From positions 1 through 64,000 of the forward strand of contig CADCCU010000005.1 in NCBI GenBank assembly GCA_902800015.1: a stretch of DNA of 64,000 nucleotides, read 5' to 3'. The position numbers and the translations under genes were made by a program. Position 1 is the first letter of the stretch. Every line of letters starts with the position of its first letter. This stretch comes from an uncultured Ureaplasma sp. (lineage in GTDB: Bacteria; Bacillota_I; Bacilli_A; Mycoplasmatales; Mycoplasmoidaceae). Of the stretch, positions 1 through 11,103 are shown one piece after another. The notes under the pieces were generated by a model. It worked only from the letters and a program-made list of their open reading frames with translations, was not told where the DNA came from and ran no database searches.

Positions 1-1172
1 TAACCTATCTTTCCAGAGATGTAATCTCTTGTTTTTTTATTTTTTGGAGTAAAGAAAATGTTTCTTGTATCTCCATATTCAATTAAATTGCCTTTATAAA
101 AAAAGGCTGTATAATCACTAATTCGCTGAACTTGCGCCATTGAGTGAGTGACTAATATAATTGTATATTTTTTCTTTAATTCTAAAATTAAATTTTCAAT
201 TTTAGCTGTAGCAATTGGGTCTAATCCTGAAGTAGATTCATCCATTAATAATACTTCAGGTTTTAAAGCAATAGCACGAGCAATACATAGTCTTTGTTGT
301 TGTCCACCAGATAATGCACTAGCTGGAGCAAAAAGTTTATGGCTTACTTCATCCCATAAAGCTGCAGCAATTAAAGATTCTTTAACAATCTTATCTAAAA
401 TATCTTTTTGTAAAATTCCATGAGATCGAGGGCCAAACGCAACATTGTCATAGATGCTCATTGGAAAAACAGTTGCTTTTTGAAATACCATACCTACTTT
501 TGTTGTCAATACAGAAGAATTAAGTTTTTTTGAATATAAGTTTGTACCATCATTAAAATATATTGCCCCATCATGATGTGTATTTGGTATTTCATCATTC
601 ATTCGGTTAAAACATCTTAATAATGTTGATTTGCCACAACCACTAGGACCTATAAAAGTAGTTACTTTATTTCTTTTAATCTTAATGTTGATATTAAATA
701 ATGAATGCACATTACTATAGTAAAAATCAAAATTGCATACTTCGAAAATGTTTTTAGGATTAAAATTTGGATTTTTATTATTTAGTAAATCATTGTTTTT
801 CTTTACTAAATTGAGATAAATTTCTTTTTGATTTTTATTTAAAGAGATTTTTTTAAAAAATCTCATTATTTTATTGCAATCATAGATAGCTTTGGCTTTT
901 ATATAGTCAAATTGTTCTTGTTCAACACTAATAATATTTCTTACATTAATAGTTTTTATTGCATCTGTGTATCATTTTTTAATTTCAGCTTTTTTATTAG
1001 CATATTGTTTTTTGATTTTTAGTTTTTGAGATTTTGACTCAACTTTTTTTAAATCCTGCTTATAAATGTTTTTAACATCAAGGAGCTTATTATGATATTC
1101 AGTATTAACTAAAGCAATCTCTTGCTTTATTTTTTGCTTTTGTTTTACTCTAATCATTTTCTGTTTATCCAT
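1..1172 (-). CDS. pstB: Phosphate ABC transporter ATP-binding protein PstB
   Basis: ATPase of the high-affinity phosphate importer; it powers the PstC-PstA channel at the inner face of the membrane. The nucleotide-binding domain shows Walker A (GPSGCGKST, about bases 627-650) and the ABC signature LSGGQQQR (about 285-315). The protein ends in DYISGKIG, the usual PstB C-terminus, so the stop probably lies one base outside the window. About 150 Lys/Gln/Glu-rich residues, probably coiled coil, precede the ATPase domain; bacterial PstB normally lacks this. The start at 1172 is chosen because it overlaps the pstC-pstA stop by 8 bases (ATGGATAA), suggesting translational coupling. At least one Trp is encoded by TGA (972-974). 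Identity is secure; the role of the extension is unknown. Confidence 0.93.
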
Positions 1173-3282
1173 AATGTTTAACTATATTATTGTAAATAAT
1201 ATTTGATTGAACTCTGTAATAATAAGATTTTATTATTCTTAAAAATTTATTTAAATTTAATTTGTTTTTTAGTTGTTGTAGCTTTGTATTAGTTATTTTA
1301 TTACTTTCTTGCTGATTATTAATTCGTTTTAATGAATCGTAACGATCTTTTTCACGTTTAGCTTTATATTTGTAATATCATGGAATGATTACATGAACAA
1401 TCATAATAATACCTAATACAAGCATCATTGTAATAAATGCACATTCATACATAATAGAGTCAGCTTTGTCCATGTTTGTTTCATAAATTTGTGCATAAAT
1501 CCTTGTTGTTAATGTTTGCCCTTCGCCAATCAATGAAATTGATGAACTACTTGCTAATCCACTAGTTAAGTATAATGGTGCTGTTTCTGCTAAAATTCTA
1601 CCTATTGATAATACGATACTTGTCCTTACACCTTGTCTAGCAATTGGTAAGACTACTTTTCTAAATGTTTCTCATTTACCTGCACCAAGTGCATATGAAT
1701 TAGTTCTTAATTCATTTGGCACTGCTTGTAATGCTTGATGTATAGTACGAATAAATGCAGGTAAAATAACAATTAATATTGTTAATATACCAGCAATCAA
1801 ACTTTTTCCTGCATGTCCTTGACTTGTTCAACCTAAGGTCTGAATAAAGAAAATTAAACCAAACATACCAAATAAGATACTTGGTGTTGCTCCTAGTGAA
1901 TCAATAAAGAATAACAATGTTTTTTTCAATCTACTTTCTTTAGCAAATTCACTTAAATAAATTGCAATTAGTAAAGATATTGGAAATCCGATACCAATAG
2001 CAACTAAGATAACTAAAATTGTATTAACAAATGATTGGCCAGTTGTATCCTTCGAAAATGCTGTAGCACTTGCATATTGTGATGCTACTCCAATGCATCC
2101 ATTAACAAAAATATTTTCAAGAATTCAGAACAAAAAGGCTAAAGCAAGAATAATTGCAAATCATTCCCAAAATATTTTTCAGTAATCATAAACATGAGCA
2201 AACTTATTTTTAGTAATTCTTGTGCCAACATATTCAGGAACATCAGTTTTGCTAATTGTTGAATGGTATGTAATCTTCTCTCATAAAATTCCTAATTTAT
2301 TAGGAATAAAATAAAAGAAACTACCAATTACTTTAGTAAATCTTGTTCATTTATTGTTTTTAATTTTTGCATTCTTCTTGGTAATTTTCATTGCAATGGC
2401 ATTAAATATTAAAACCATAATAAACATAATGATACCGAAAGCAAATAATAAACCTTGTAATGCTGGTCCACCAGCTTCAGCAAACATATTAGCAGAAATT
2501 AATGCACCTAATGTTCTTAAACCACTAGTTATTATTTGCACAAAGCCATTATCAAATGTATTATTGTACATTTGAGATTGTAGAATCATACTTACAGCCA
2601 TAGTTTCACCAATTGCACGACTAATAGCCATTAGTATTCCTGTAGCGCTAGCATTCCGACATTCCTTTTTACAAACCTTATAAATCGCTCTTGTCTTAGT
2701 ATTGCCTAAAACCATAGCGCCCATTAATAAATCATGGCTTACACTATCAAGAGCATTTAAATTTAATGAAACTACTGTTGGTAGAATCATAAAACTTAAC
2801 ATAAATGAAGCAGTTAAAATGCTAAAGTTACTGCCTGTGTGAAATATAGCATTAGTAATGTTACCTAATGCTTGTATTGCAAATAAACCAAAAATAACAG
2901 AAGGAATATCTGCTAATAACTCTATTGCGATTCGTAATGGTTTTTGAATTTTAACTGGTATACGATATTTGATAAACACTGATGCTTTAATGCCTAATGG
3001 TCCAGCTATCAAAATTGCAATTGTTGTTGTTAACAAAGTAATTAAAGTAGGCAATCAAACACTAGCTTGATTTTTACTTAAATCAAATCGACCAGAGAAA
3101 AGAATATTAACAATTCCATAGAATTGAAATCCAGGAATTGATGCATAAATAATGAAAGCAATTAAAGCAACAAATATTAATGCAAATAACCAAGATAAAA
3201 TGGAAGTTATAATCTTTGCAGATTTATCTGCTTTAGCTTTTTTAAGGCCCAATGCTATATTTTTATTTGCAGAATGTTCCAT
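1165..3282 (-). CDS. pstA: Fused phosphate ABC permease PstC-PstA
   Basis: Membrane channel of the phosphate importer. One frame of 705 residues carries both permease halves, as in other mycoplasmas where pstC and pstA are a single gene. Each half has its own EAA-type coupling loop: [15 protein letters not shown]... followed by [11 protein letters not shown] in the first half (about 2560-2720), and [16 protein letters not shown] in the second (about 1650-1695). A short hydrophilic N-terminus precedes the first membrane segment. TGA codons at 3055 and 2347 are Trp, and reading them as stops would break the protein wrongly. The start at 3282 lies 2 bases downstream of the PstS stop, and the stop overlaps the pstB start. 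Confidence 0.92.
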
Positions 3283-3284
3283 AG

Positions 3285-4433
3285 CTATTCAACAGCTCCA
3301 AAGATGACTTCTTGTTTGTCTCAATTATCACCGCGTTCATTCATTAGTTCGCTATCACAAATTCATAATGAATCTTGTTTACACATTGACTTGTATTGAT
3401 CATCATTAATTCCTTGAGCACCAAACTTTAAAAATCCTCCAGTTGATGAGTATGATAAAATGTCTTCAATAAATTCTAAAGTTTGACTTGATGCATTAAC
3501 ACTTAATAATAAATTAAGTGGACGAAAGAAATTATAACCTTTGGCAATATTGTTATTTTTATATTTAATTTTGTTGTATGCTAAAATACCATATTTGTTA
3601 TTTTCAATTAATTTATAGTTTTGTTCAACAAAACTTGATGATAAATAAATCATCGATCCAGGAATATTATTGCTTGCAAATATAGATCAAGCTCGTGAGT
3701 TAGCTTCATCAGTGTCATATAATTTGAAGTCACTACCATAATTGCCATTTTCAAATGATGCAATTTGCTGATCAGTTAATTTAGTTTTATCATACTTATC
3801 AAAATGACAGCACTCAAAGAAACTAGCAGCCGTGCCACTAGTTAAACTACCTCCGCTACGTGCATAAGGAATTACTGTTTGGTTTGCAAATAATTCATGA
3901 TCTGCATCAGAAATATTTATATCGTTATTCAAAAATAATCCTAAATTAGGTTTATCATTTGGCAAACCATCATTAAAGCCTGAAAATGTGCGATATAAAT
4001 TCGTGATATTTTCCTCATCTAAATTTAATACTTGATTTAAATCAATGTTTTGACTTATACCCTTTGGAGGAATATAAATAATACAAATACCTTCTCAACC
4101 AATGGTTACAGTCTTAATCTTATTATTAATTCATTCTGATTTGTATGATTCTTTGATAGATGTGAAAGGGTTTTTACTTGCAGTGCCAATATTAGTGAAA
4201 TTATTAGCGACTTGGCTGATACCAAAGCCACTACCACCAGCATCAACATTAATATCAACATTTTTGTCTTTAAAATAACTTTTAGCATAATCTTCAACGA
4301 ATGGTTTCACACCACTAGACCCTACGCATGAAATTGTTTTAACATGGTTAAAAGGAACAATAAAAATACAAACAAATCCAATAAGGATTAAACCAGATAA
4401 AACATATAAAGAATATTTAACTCATTTTTTCAT
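3285..4433 (-). CDS. pstS: PstS-like phosphate-binding protein
   Basis: Extracytoplasmic phosphate receptor feeding the PstCAB importer; 382 residues. The N-terminus has a short basic stretch and one hydrophobic helix (about residues 8-28). The mature region then begins with ISCVGSSGVKPF, similar to the GSSTV-type phosphate loop of PstS. Further on, GGSGFGISQV and ARSGGSLTSGTAASFF match the glycine/serine phosphate-binding loops of the family. No clean lipobox is visible (GFVC is a poor match), so it may be held by an uncleaved signal anchor. It is the gene just upstream of pstC-pstA in the same operon. Several Trp codons are TGA. Confidence 0.85.
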
Positions 4434-4476
4434 ATGTTTTAGAAATTTATGTTCATGATGGTGTTATTAAATTTAG

Positions 4477-5292
4477 TTAGTCTTTTTGAGTTCAAAGATT
4501 CATTACACTATCAAAATATTCATCTGCTGAACCTTCTGATGAAAGTATTTGTTTGAATTGTTGAGGTACGCCTTCTTTTCAAACAAGACCATATGCCATG
4601 TCACTACTACCTTGACACTTAAATGCTTTCTCAGTTTCTGAAGATGTAGATGTAAACACAGATGTTAGATAACTTAGTAAATCACGCATTGTAGTTGCTG
4701 ATTTATCATTTCTTGCATATTCACCTTCAACAATTACTTTTTTATCATCAGTATTAATATCACGATCTTTAGCCTCTTTTACATCATCTGAATTTCATTT
4801 TTTATCAAATGAACGATATTCAACACTTGATGGATCTTCGCTTGGTCTTAATAAATCCTTTTTTGCTACTTCGACAGTTTCAATATCAATGTATAAAACT
4901 ATTCCAAAATCAATGCTTGCATTTAAATATGAATCTTTGTTTATTGCTTTATAAAATGAAGAATCTTCAAAAGCACCGTTTTCAGAATAGACAGAATGTG
5001 TCTTTTCATATCTAGGGTTATTAGAAAAAAGATAATTAGATTGTTCACTACATTCAGAACCTAAAATTATCATGTAATTACCTGAATGGAAGTTTTTAGT
5101 ACCACAAATTAAATCTTCAAAAGATATTTTTAATTTGTTACATTCCTGTAAACTTGTTGCTACCTTTGCATTAGCAAAAGACACTTCATATAAACAAGCG
5201 TTGTATGTAGGAGTACATGATGTAGTTGTAACAATTGGTGCAACAATTGCAGCTGAACTTAATGGTAATAAAAGTTTGTAAATCCGCTTCAT
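4477..5292 (-). CDS. Lipoprotein of unknown function, first gene of the pst operon
   Basis: A 271-residue secreted lipoprotein. A basic N-terminus (MKRIYK) and hydrophobic segment are followed by the lipobox-like TTSC near residue 26, so Cys26 is probably lipid-modified. I recognise no domain in the mature part. It lies 43 bases upstream of the PstS-like gene on the same strand and appears to be the first gene of the phosphate operon, with a promoter shared back-to-back with miaB. Its place suggests a role in phosphate capture or a phosphate-scavenging surface activity, but that is inference from position only. It ends WTQKD at 4477. Confidence 0.7.
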
Positions 5293-5330
5293 ATAATTTG
5301 ATTTTTAATATTATATATAATTTTATAGTA
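5293..5330. promoter_or_regulatory. Divergent promoter region, pst operon / miaB
   Basis: Only 38 bases separate the start codons of the pst-operon lipoprotein (minus) and miaB (plus). A TATAAT at 5316-5321 is placed for miaB, 9 bases before its ATG, so the miaB mRNA would be almost leaderless. A TATAAT on the minus strand (5310-5315) suits the pst operon, with about 17 bases to its start codon. The two -10 boxes are adjacent, so the promoters probably compete. Confidence 0.55.
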
Positions 5331-6770
5331 ATGAAAAAAATAAAGATCTATAGTGTTCCAAGTTTAAAATTTCAAGCAAAAAGGGACATAAACACTGAAA
5401 AAATTAAGAAAAATACTTTTAAGATTGATAAAAAATATAAATTGCCATTTTATAAAAACTTAAGTTTTTATATTAGAACTTATGGTTGTCAAGCAAATGT
5501 TATTGATTCACAAGTAATTTCTAAAATTTTACTTAATCTTGGTTTTAAACAATCTAATGATATTAATAAAGCTGATTTTGTTATTTTAAATACTTGCGCA
5601 ATTAGGGAAAATGCTGAAAATAAAGTTTACGGCGAAATAGGATTTTTATTTAATTTACGTAAAAAAAATCCAAATTTTCGAATTGCTCTTTCTGGTTGCA
5701 TGCCCCAACAAGAAACAACAATCAATAAATTGAAAAATGATGAAAAAGTTGACCTCATTTTCGGTGTTCATAATATAGATGAATTACCTAAATTTGTATA
5801 TGAAATATACAAAAATAAAACCAAAGTTATAAGTATTAAACATAAAAATGAAAATTACTACAAAATCATGCCAAGACAACATGAAACCAAATTTAAAGCT
5901 TTTGTTACTATCATGGATGGATGTGATAACTTTTGTACTTATTGTATTGTTCCTTATACAAGAGGCCAACAAATTAGTCGTAGTAAGCAAGACATCATTA
6001 ATGAAATCAAACAATTAATTAAAAATGGATGCCAAGAAGTAACATTAATTGGACAAAATGTTAATGCTTATGGTCTAGACTTTAAATCAAAACATTATTA
6101 CTTTAAAGATTTGTTAACAGACGTAGCAAAATTAAAAATACCAAGAATAAGATTTGCCACCAGCAATCCTTGAAATTTTGATCTAAAGATTGTAGACGTT
6201 ATGAAAAAATATAAAAACATCATGCCAGCTATTCATTTACCTGTGCAATCAGGTGATCAACAAATTCTTAAGAAAATGAATCGTTCTATGAAAATAGATG
6301 ATTACATTAAAATCATTAAGTATATTCATAAAAACATTAAAGACTGTGCAATTACTACTGATATTATTGTTGGTTTTCCTAACGAAACTGAACAACAATT
6401 CAAAAATACTTTAAAACTTTATAGAAAAATAAAGTTTGACAATGCTTTTACATTTATTTATTCAAAGCGCGAAGGAACTCCAGCAGCTAAAATGAAAGAT
6501 ACAATTGATGAACCAACTAAACAAAAAAGACTAGCACAACTAAATGAATTAGTACGTAAATATGCAAAATTTAATAATAATAAATATTTAAGAAAAACAA
6601 TTCCAGTTTTAGTTGATGGAATTAGTAAAACTAATAAAACAAGATTGATGGGTTATTCACCACAATTAAAAGTTGTTAATTTTACTGGAAATGCTAAACC
6701 AGGAGATATTGTCAATGTCAAAATTACTTCATCAAATCGTTTTTCATTAATTGGTAAACAAATTAACTAA
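5331..6770 (+). CDS. miaB: tRNA-2-methylthio-N6-dimethylallyladenosine synthase MiaB
   Basis: Radical-SAM methylthiotransferase that modifies A37 of tRNAs reading UNN codons; 479 residues. The N-terminal cluster-binding Cys residues are in YGCQANVID, NTCAIRENA and LSGCMPQ. The radical-SAM cluster is CDNFCTYCIVPYTRG. The C-terminal part carries SGDQQILKKMNR and IVGFPNETEQQF, and ends in a TRAM-like domain. The start at 5331 gives an N-terminal extension of about 40 basic residues before the first domain and sits 9 bases after a TATAAT. One Trp is TGA near 6171. The 3' end overlaps the end of the convergent ABC permease by 8 bases. Confidence 0.93.
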
Positions 6771-8721
6771 TATCATTTCTTCAATAATAAATTGTTGATC
6801 CAGCAAAGAAAACAAAGCTAGCCAAACATCAAAATATACTTGTACTTGCCCGAGTATAAAATTCATTAGTTGTGTATCGATATATAGAATTTATGCTATA
6901 TCCTTGCTGATTATATACAGTGATATATTGATTAGGGAACATAAAATAATATTTATCTTTTCTTCCTTCAGGAGTAACATCAATTAAATCATGGCCTTGT
7001 TCATCTATACCATATGAACTATAAGCAAATCGTTTTGTTGTTCAACTTGTAGTTGAAGAATCAATTTGACCTACACCAGAATATGATAAATAACATCTTA
7101 CAAATCGATCAACAGTAATATTTTCGTTTTCATCAAATTCAGGACCGCCATTATGAGGGTTTGTAATTGTTACTTCCTTATTAAAACTATTTTGAAATTC
7201 ATTATTTTTATTTGTTAAATAATCAATGGCACTATCTAATCCAGAATTATTAATTAATTGTTCAATAATTTGTGATCAATAAATCATACAAAATTGTTTC
7301 AACATGCTATATTGAATTTTTGCCATTGAATAATTAATGTTTGTTAAATCATTATTAGATAAAGCATATTTTTCTTTATTGTTAATGATAAAATTGTAAC
7401 ATAAGGTATCAAAACTTTTTTGAGCAGTTTTAGCATTTTCAACATGGGTTGTGCTATTGTCATTAAAAATATCATAATTATCATTGCTTAGAAGTTCAAA
7501 CATGATATTGTTATATACATCTGCGTCAAATTCTTCATTTTTTGCATTAACATCTAATAGATTAGATTCTGATATATATGTTGATGGAATAACATTGAAC
7601 TTAATATTTAAATTTGAAAGTCATATATCATGTGTAGTATTACCAAAATATTTTAGTCATGATGCAATATCGCTTTTTAGTCCTAATGAAAAAAAACCAA
7701 TTGATGAATAAGCTGACTTTGTTGCTGCTTCAGAATAAATGTCATTAGATATCGGCAAAACAAATGGGTAATAGTTTTGGTTTGATTTTTCATAAATAGT
7801 TACTAAATAATTAAGTAATGTGTCATCTTTACTTTCTATTTTTGTAGTAAACCTTGGAAATTGACCAAACGTTGAAGTCTCAAGTGTTGTATTAATATCA
7901 TCCAAGTTAAATAATTTATAAAAACTTGACAATTGATAGCTTATATTTAATGATTGATAAATAAAGTTTGATAGATCGCTAGTTTCATTATTTGCATTAT
8001 ATAAATCCATAGCAGGCGCAGTATTGTAATAAGCAAAATTATCTAAAGTTAGATCATTAGTTTTTATTGAAAATGATGTAATACTGCCACCTGTTTTGGA
8101 GATAATATTAGAAGTTTTAGATGACATAACAACAGAACCGATAATATCATAGATTGATATAACAATTGCTACAATTGTAACACTGACAAAAATTTTTAAT
8201 TTATTGGTAAAACTACCAATAAAAGCTGCAAGGCTTGAAAAAATCAAACCAACAATAAAAGAACCAATAATTAATGATGCAATTAGAGAAGGGATTTTAT
8301 CATATGGCATTCCATTTGGGTTATTTACTGCATCGTAGTTACCAAATGCCATAGTGAATAATGAAATTATGACATAACCTATACTAAACAAAATTGTTGC
8401 TAAAATTACTCATATTAATTTGGGTAATAAAATTTTTATTCTTTTTAATGGTTTAGAATAAATTATTAATTCTGAGCCATCTTCAATATCATTTTTAAAA
8501 GCATAGCCAACTAACAATGCACTTTTAATAGCTTCAATAGTAACAAATGTTGTTTGAATATTAATCATGTCAAAGTTTCACATTAATATTGGTGATGATT
8601 TTGTTAATGCTGGAATAATAATTAGAAAAGTAAGCTCAAACAAATAGCCAACAAATGCAACTGCTCATAGTGGTATTTTTGAAAATATTACTTTTGATAG
8701 GTAACGAAAATAGGCAAGCAT
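6763..8721 (-). CDS. ABC-2-like membrane permease with large external domain
   Basis: A 652-residue membrane protein. The first third has several hydrophobic segments with a basic cytoplasmic stretch (IYSKPLKRIKILLPK), typical of ABC-2/ABC-3 exporter permeases. Then comes a soluble region of roughly 400 residues, probably outside the cell, and one closing transmembrane segment near the C-terminus (LASFVFFAG). I followed the frame codon by codon across the whole span and found only TGA (Trp) interruptions. It is 1 base upstream of nothing similar: no ATPase partner lies next to it, and the neighbouring gene is udk. The family call rests on topology, not on a diagnostic motif. Confidence 0.6.
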
Positions 8722-8722
8722 T

Positions 8723-9370
8723 TTAATTATTTTTATATGGTTTTAATAATTCTCTAATTGATGCATTTAATGCTCTTATTGCTACTGAATTAAATTTATA
8801 TCATGGAATAACAATGTCTGCATTTGCCTTTTGTGGTGAAACAAATAAGTTATACATTGGACGAACAATTTCTCTTCATTGTTGGATAATATCATTAGTT
8901 TTACGCCCACGTTCATTAGTATCTCTTAATAATCTTCTGATAAATCTTTCATCAGATGGTGTGTCAACAAATATCTTAATATTAGCCTTTTTATTGATCT
9001 CGCTACTATATAAGGTTAAAATACCTTCAAAAATAATTACATCATAGTCTTTAAATATTTCATATTTATTTAAACGTTTAGATTTTTCATAATCATAGTA
9101 TGGAACTTTAGCAGATTTACGATTAATAAGATTATTAATAACTTTATTAATTAATACCCAGTCAAAAGATTTGGGATGGTCGAAATTAATATTATCATGT
9201 AGTTCATTAACTTTTACGTTATTTAAGCTGCTGTTGTAAAAACGATCTAAACATAGATGTAAAAGTTTAATATTTTTTGGAAATATTTTTTCGATTTCTT
9301 TAGTGACAGTTGTTTTACCACTGCCACTACCTCCACATACGCAAATCAAAACAACAGGTCTCTTACTCAT
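8723..9370 (-). CDS. udk: Uridine kinase
   Basis: Phosphorylates uridine and cytidine to UMP and CMP in pyrimidine salvage; 215 residues, the usual length. The N-terminus carries the P-loop GGSGSGKTT. Further on are the nucleoside-binding LDRFY, the NFDHPKSFDW segment, VPYYDYEKSKR, IFEGILTLYS and RRLLRDTNERGR, all characteristic of the Udk/phosphoribulokinase family. The stop at 8723 leaves one base before the ABC permease start, so the two are cotranscribed. It fits with Upp and the BmpA-type nucleoside importer elsewhere in the window. One Trp is TGA at 8876-8878. Confidence 0.93.
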
Positions 9371-9381
9371 ACTAATAAAAA

Positions 9382-10329
9382 TTATAAATTAATATTAATT
9401 AGTTTTTTATCTAAAACAAAAACTTTATTATCAAGGTATGCTAAATGGTTATTTTTGTTTTTAAAATTAAAAACAATTTTATAAGCGCATAGAGCTTGAT
9501 GATTAGATTTGTAACTTTTATCAATACCACTCTTTGTATATTTGATTTCACCAACTAATGGGTAACCAATATAATTGAAATGAGCACGAATTTGGTGTGT
9601 TCGTCCAGTTAATAAATTAATTTCAATTAAGCTGGTTTTATTATCATGACTAATCATTTTATATTCAGTAATTATTTTTTTTGAATTATCATTTATCGGT
9701 TTTTTAGTAATATTTACTAAATTATTGTTTCTACTTTTAGTTAAATAAGCCACCATTGTTGCCTGTTTTGGATCAACAATACCATGAACCCTGGCAATAT
9801 AGTATTTGCTAATCTCATGATTTTTCATTTTTTCATTTAACAAATCTAATGTTTTATGGTTTTTGGCTATCAAAACAATGCCAGCAGTATTGCGGTCTAA
9901 ACGATTCACTAAACTAGGAACAAAACTATTTTCTTGACTAGGATCATATTGATTAGTTTTAATTAAAAATTTAATGACCTGATTGATCAAAGTGTTATTG
10001 TTATTGGCAGTATCAGCGTGAACTAATAAACCTTTTGGTTTATATACAAGCATAACATTTACATCTTCATAAATAATTTTAAAATCTTGTTTGTTAACTG
10101 TATTAATTGTTGTTTTATCATTTGTTAGTAATGCATCTTTAAGATAAAGTTTAATTTCATCACCAAATTTAACACGATAATCAAACCTAACTTTTTTATT
10201 GTTTACTTTAACTTGATTATTTCTTATTGCTTTATAGATTGTAGGTTTTTTAAGACTGTTAAAAGTTTTAGATAAAAAATTATCTAATCTTATATTTTCA
10301 TCATTGTGGTTAATCTTTATTATTTTCAT
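9382..10329 (-). CDS. RluA-family pseudouridine synthase
   Basis: Isomerises uridine to pseudouridine in rRNA (RluD/RluC type); 315 residues. An N-terminal S4-like RNA-binding domain (about residues 1-65, RLDNFLSKTFNSLKKPTIYKAI) is followed by the catalytic domain. That domain holds VNRLDRNTAGIVL with the catalytic Asp, and the LLTGRTHQIRAHF motif. No TGA is used inside. The start codon overlaps the end of the upstream rRNA methyltransferase by 10 bases, so the pair is probably coupled. RluD and RluC subfamilies cannot be separated by eye. Confidence 0.9.
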   Translation of the reverse strand: MKIIKINHNDENIRLDNFLSKTFNSLKKPTIYKAIRNNQVKVNNKKVRFDYRVKFGDEIKLYLKDALLTNDKTTINTVNKQDFKIIYEDVNVMLVYKPKGLLVHADTANNNNTLINQVIKFLIKTNQYDPSQENSFVPSLVNRLDRNTAGIVLIAKNHKTLDLLNEKMKNHEISKYYIARVHGIVDPKQATMVAYLTKSRNNNLVNITKKPINDNSKKIITEYKMISHDNKTSLIEINLLTGRTHQIRAHFNYIGYPLVGEIKYTKSGIDKSYKSNHQALCAYKIVFNFKNKNNHLAYLDNKVFVLDKKLININL

Positions 10330-11093
10330 GATTTAATAAAGTATGTAATGATTGCTACCGCATTTGATAAATTTAATGAATCAACTTTTTTATTTATAGG
10401 AATATAAACTGTTTGGTCACACAAATTCATTTGATCAGTTTTTAAACCAGAGCCTTCATTACCAAATATAATGGCTATTTTATTGCGTTTAACATCTAAT
10501 TGTTGTAAGCTGACAGCTTTTTTATTAAAACCGGTAGCATAAACCTTATAACCTTTAGTTTGCAAATCTTTAATAATTTTTGATAAATTATTAGCATAAA
10601 TAATATTTTTATTTAATCCATATCCCATTGATGCTTGAATCACCTTAAAGTTATATGGATCTACTGAACCATTTGCTAAAATAATATTTTCAATGTTAAA
10701 TGCTGTACAAGTTCTTAATATTGCACCAAGATTATTTGGATTTTGGATATTATCAAAAACTAAAATACTATCACTATAATCTAAATTTTTATTTTTGTCT
10801 TTCTTGTTAAATACAGCTATTAAACCATCACCATTTTCTTGATGCGACATATATTCATAAACATGTTTTTTTACAACAAAAGCGTTGTCAAAATATTTAA
10901 ATTTTTCAAGATATTTTGAATTTTGGGAAATAATTATCTTGTCTAGTTTGAAATCTAAACTGATTAGAGTAGTAATAATCTTTTTGCCTTGACAAACAAA
11001 AAGATTTGACGTATCACGATATTTTTTATCATCAAATAACTTATTTATTAATTTGGTAATTTGATTACTTGTGGATGTGATAATATCATTCAT
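10320..11093 (-). CDS. rlmB: TrmH/SpoU-family rRNA 2'-O-methyltransferase
   Basis: SPOUT-class SAM-dependent methyltransferase acting on rRNA (RlmB/YsgA type); 257 residues from the chosen start. The N-terminal substrate-binding domain begins ITSTSNQITKLINKL and includes FVCQGKKII. The SPOUT domain has DNIQNPNNLGAILRT, IIFGNEGSGL and the C-terminal knot IPINKKVDSLNLSNAVAI. An in-frame ATG at 11123 lies inside the gpmI 3' end. I prefer 11093 because it matches the family N-terminus and starts 10 bases after the gpmI stop. The C-terminus ends SWK with TGA as Trp (10326-10328). Confidence 0.85.
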
Positions 11094-11103
11094 AAATTTA
11101 ATC

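Noticed and set aside
148-423. Plus-strand open frame antisense to pstB
   Set aside because: Mirror of a strongly conserved ABC signature region on the minus strand; no ribosome site or family pattern.
4106-4297. Short minus-strand frame rich in Leu/Met/Lys
   Set aside because: Out of frame with the PstS-like gene that fully covers it.
5235-5330. miaB starting at 5235
   Set aside because: That start would overlap the divergent lipoprotein coding region and the promoter; ATG at 5331 follows a TATAAT.
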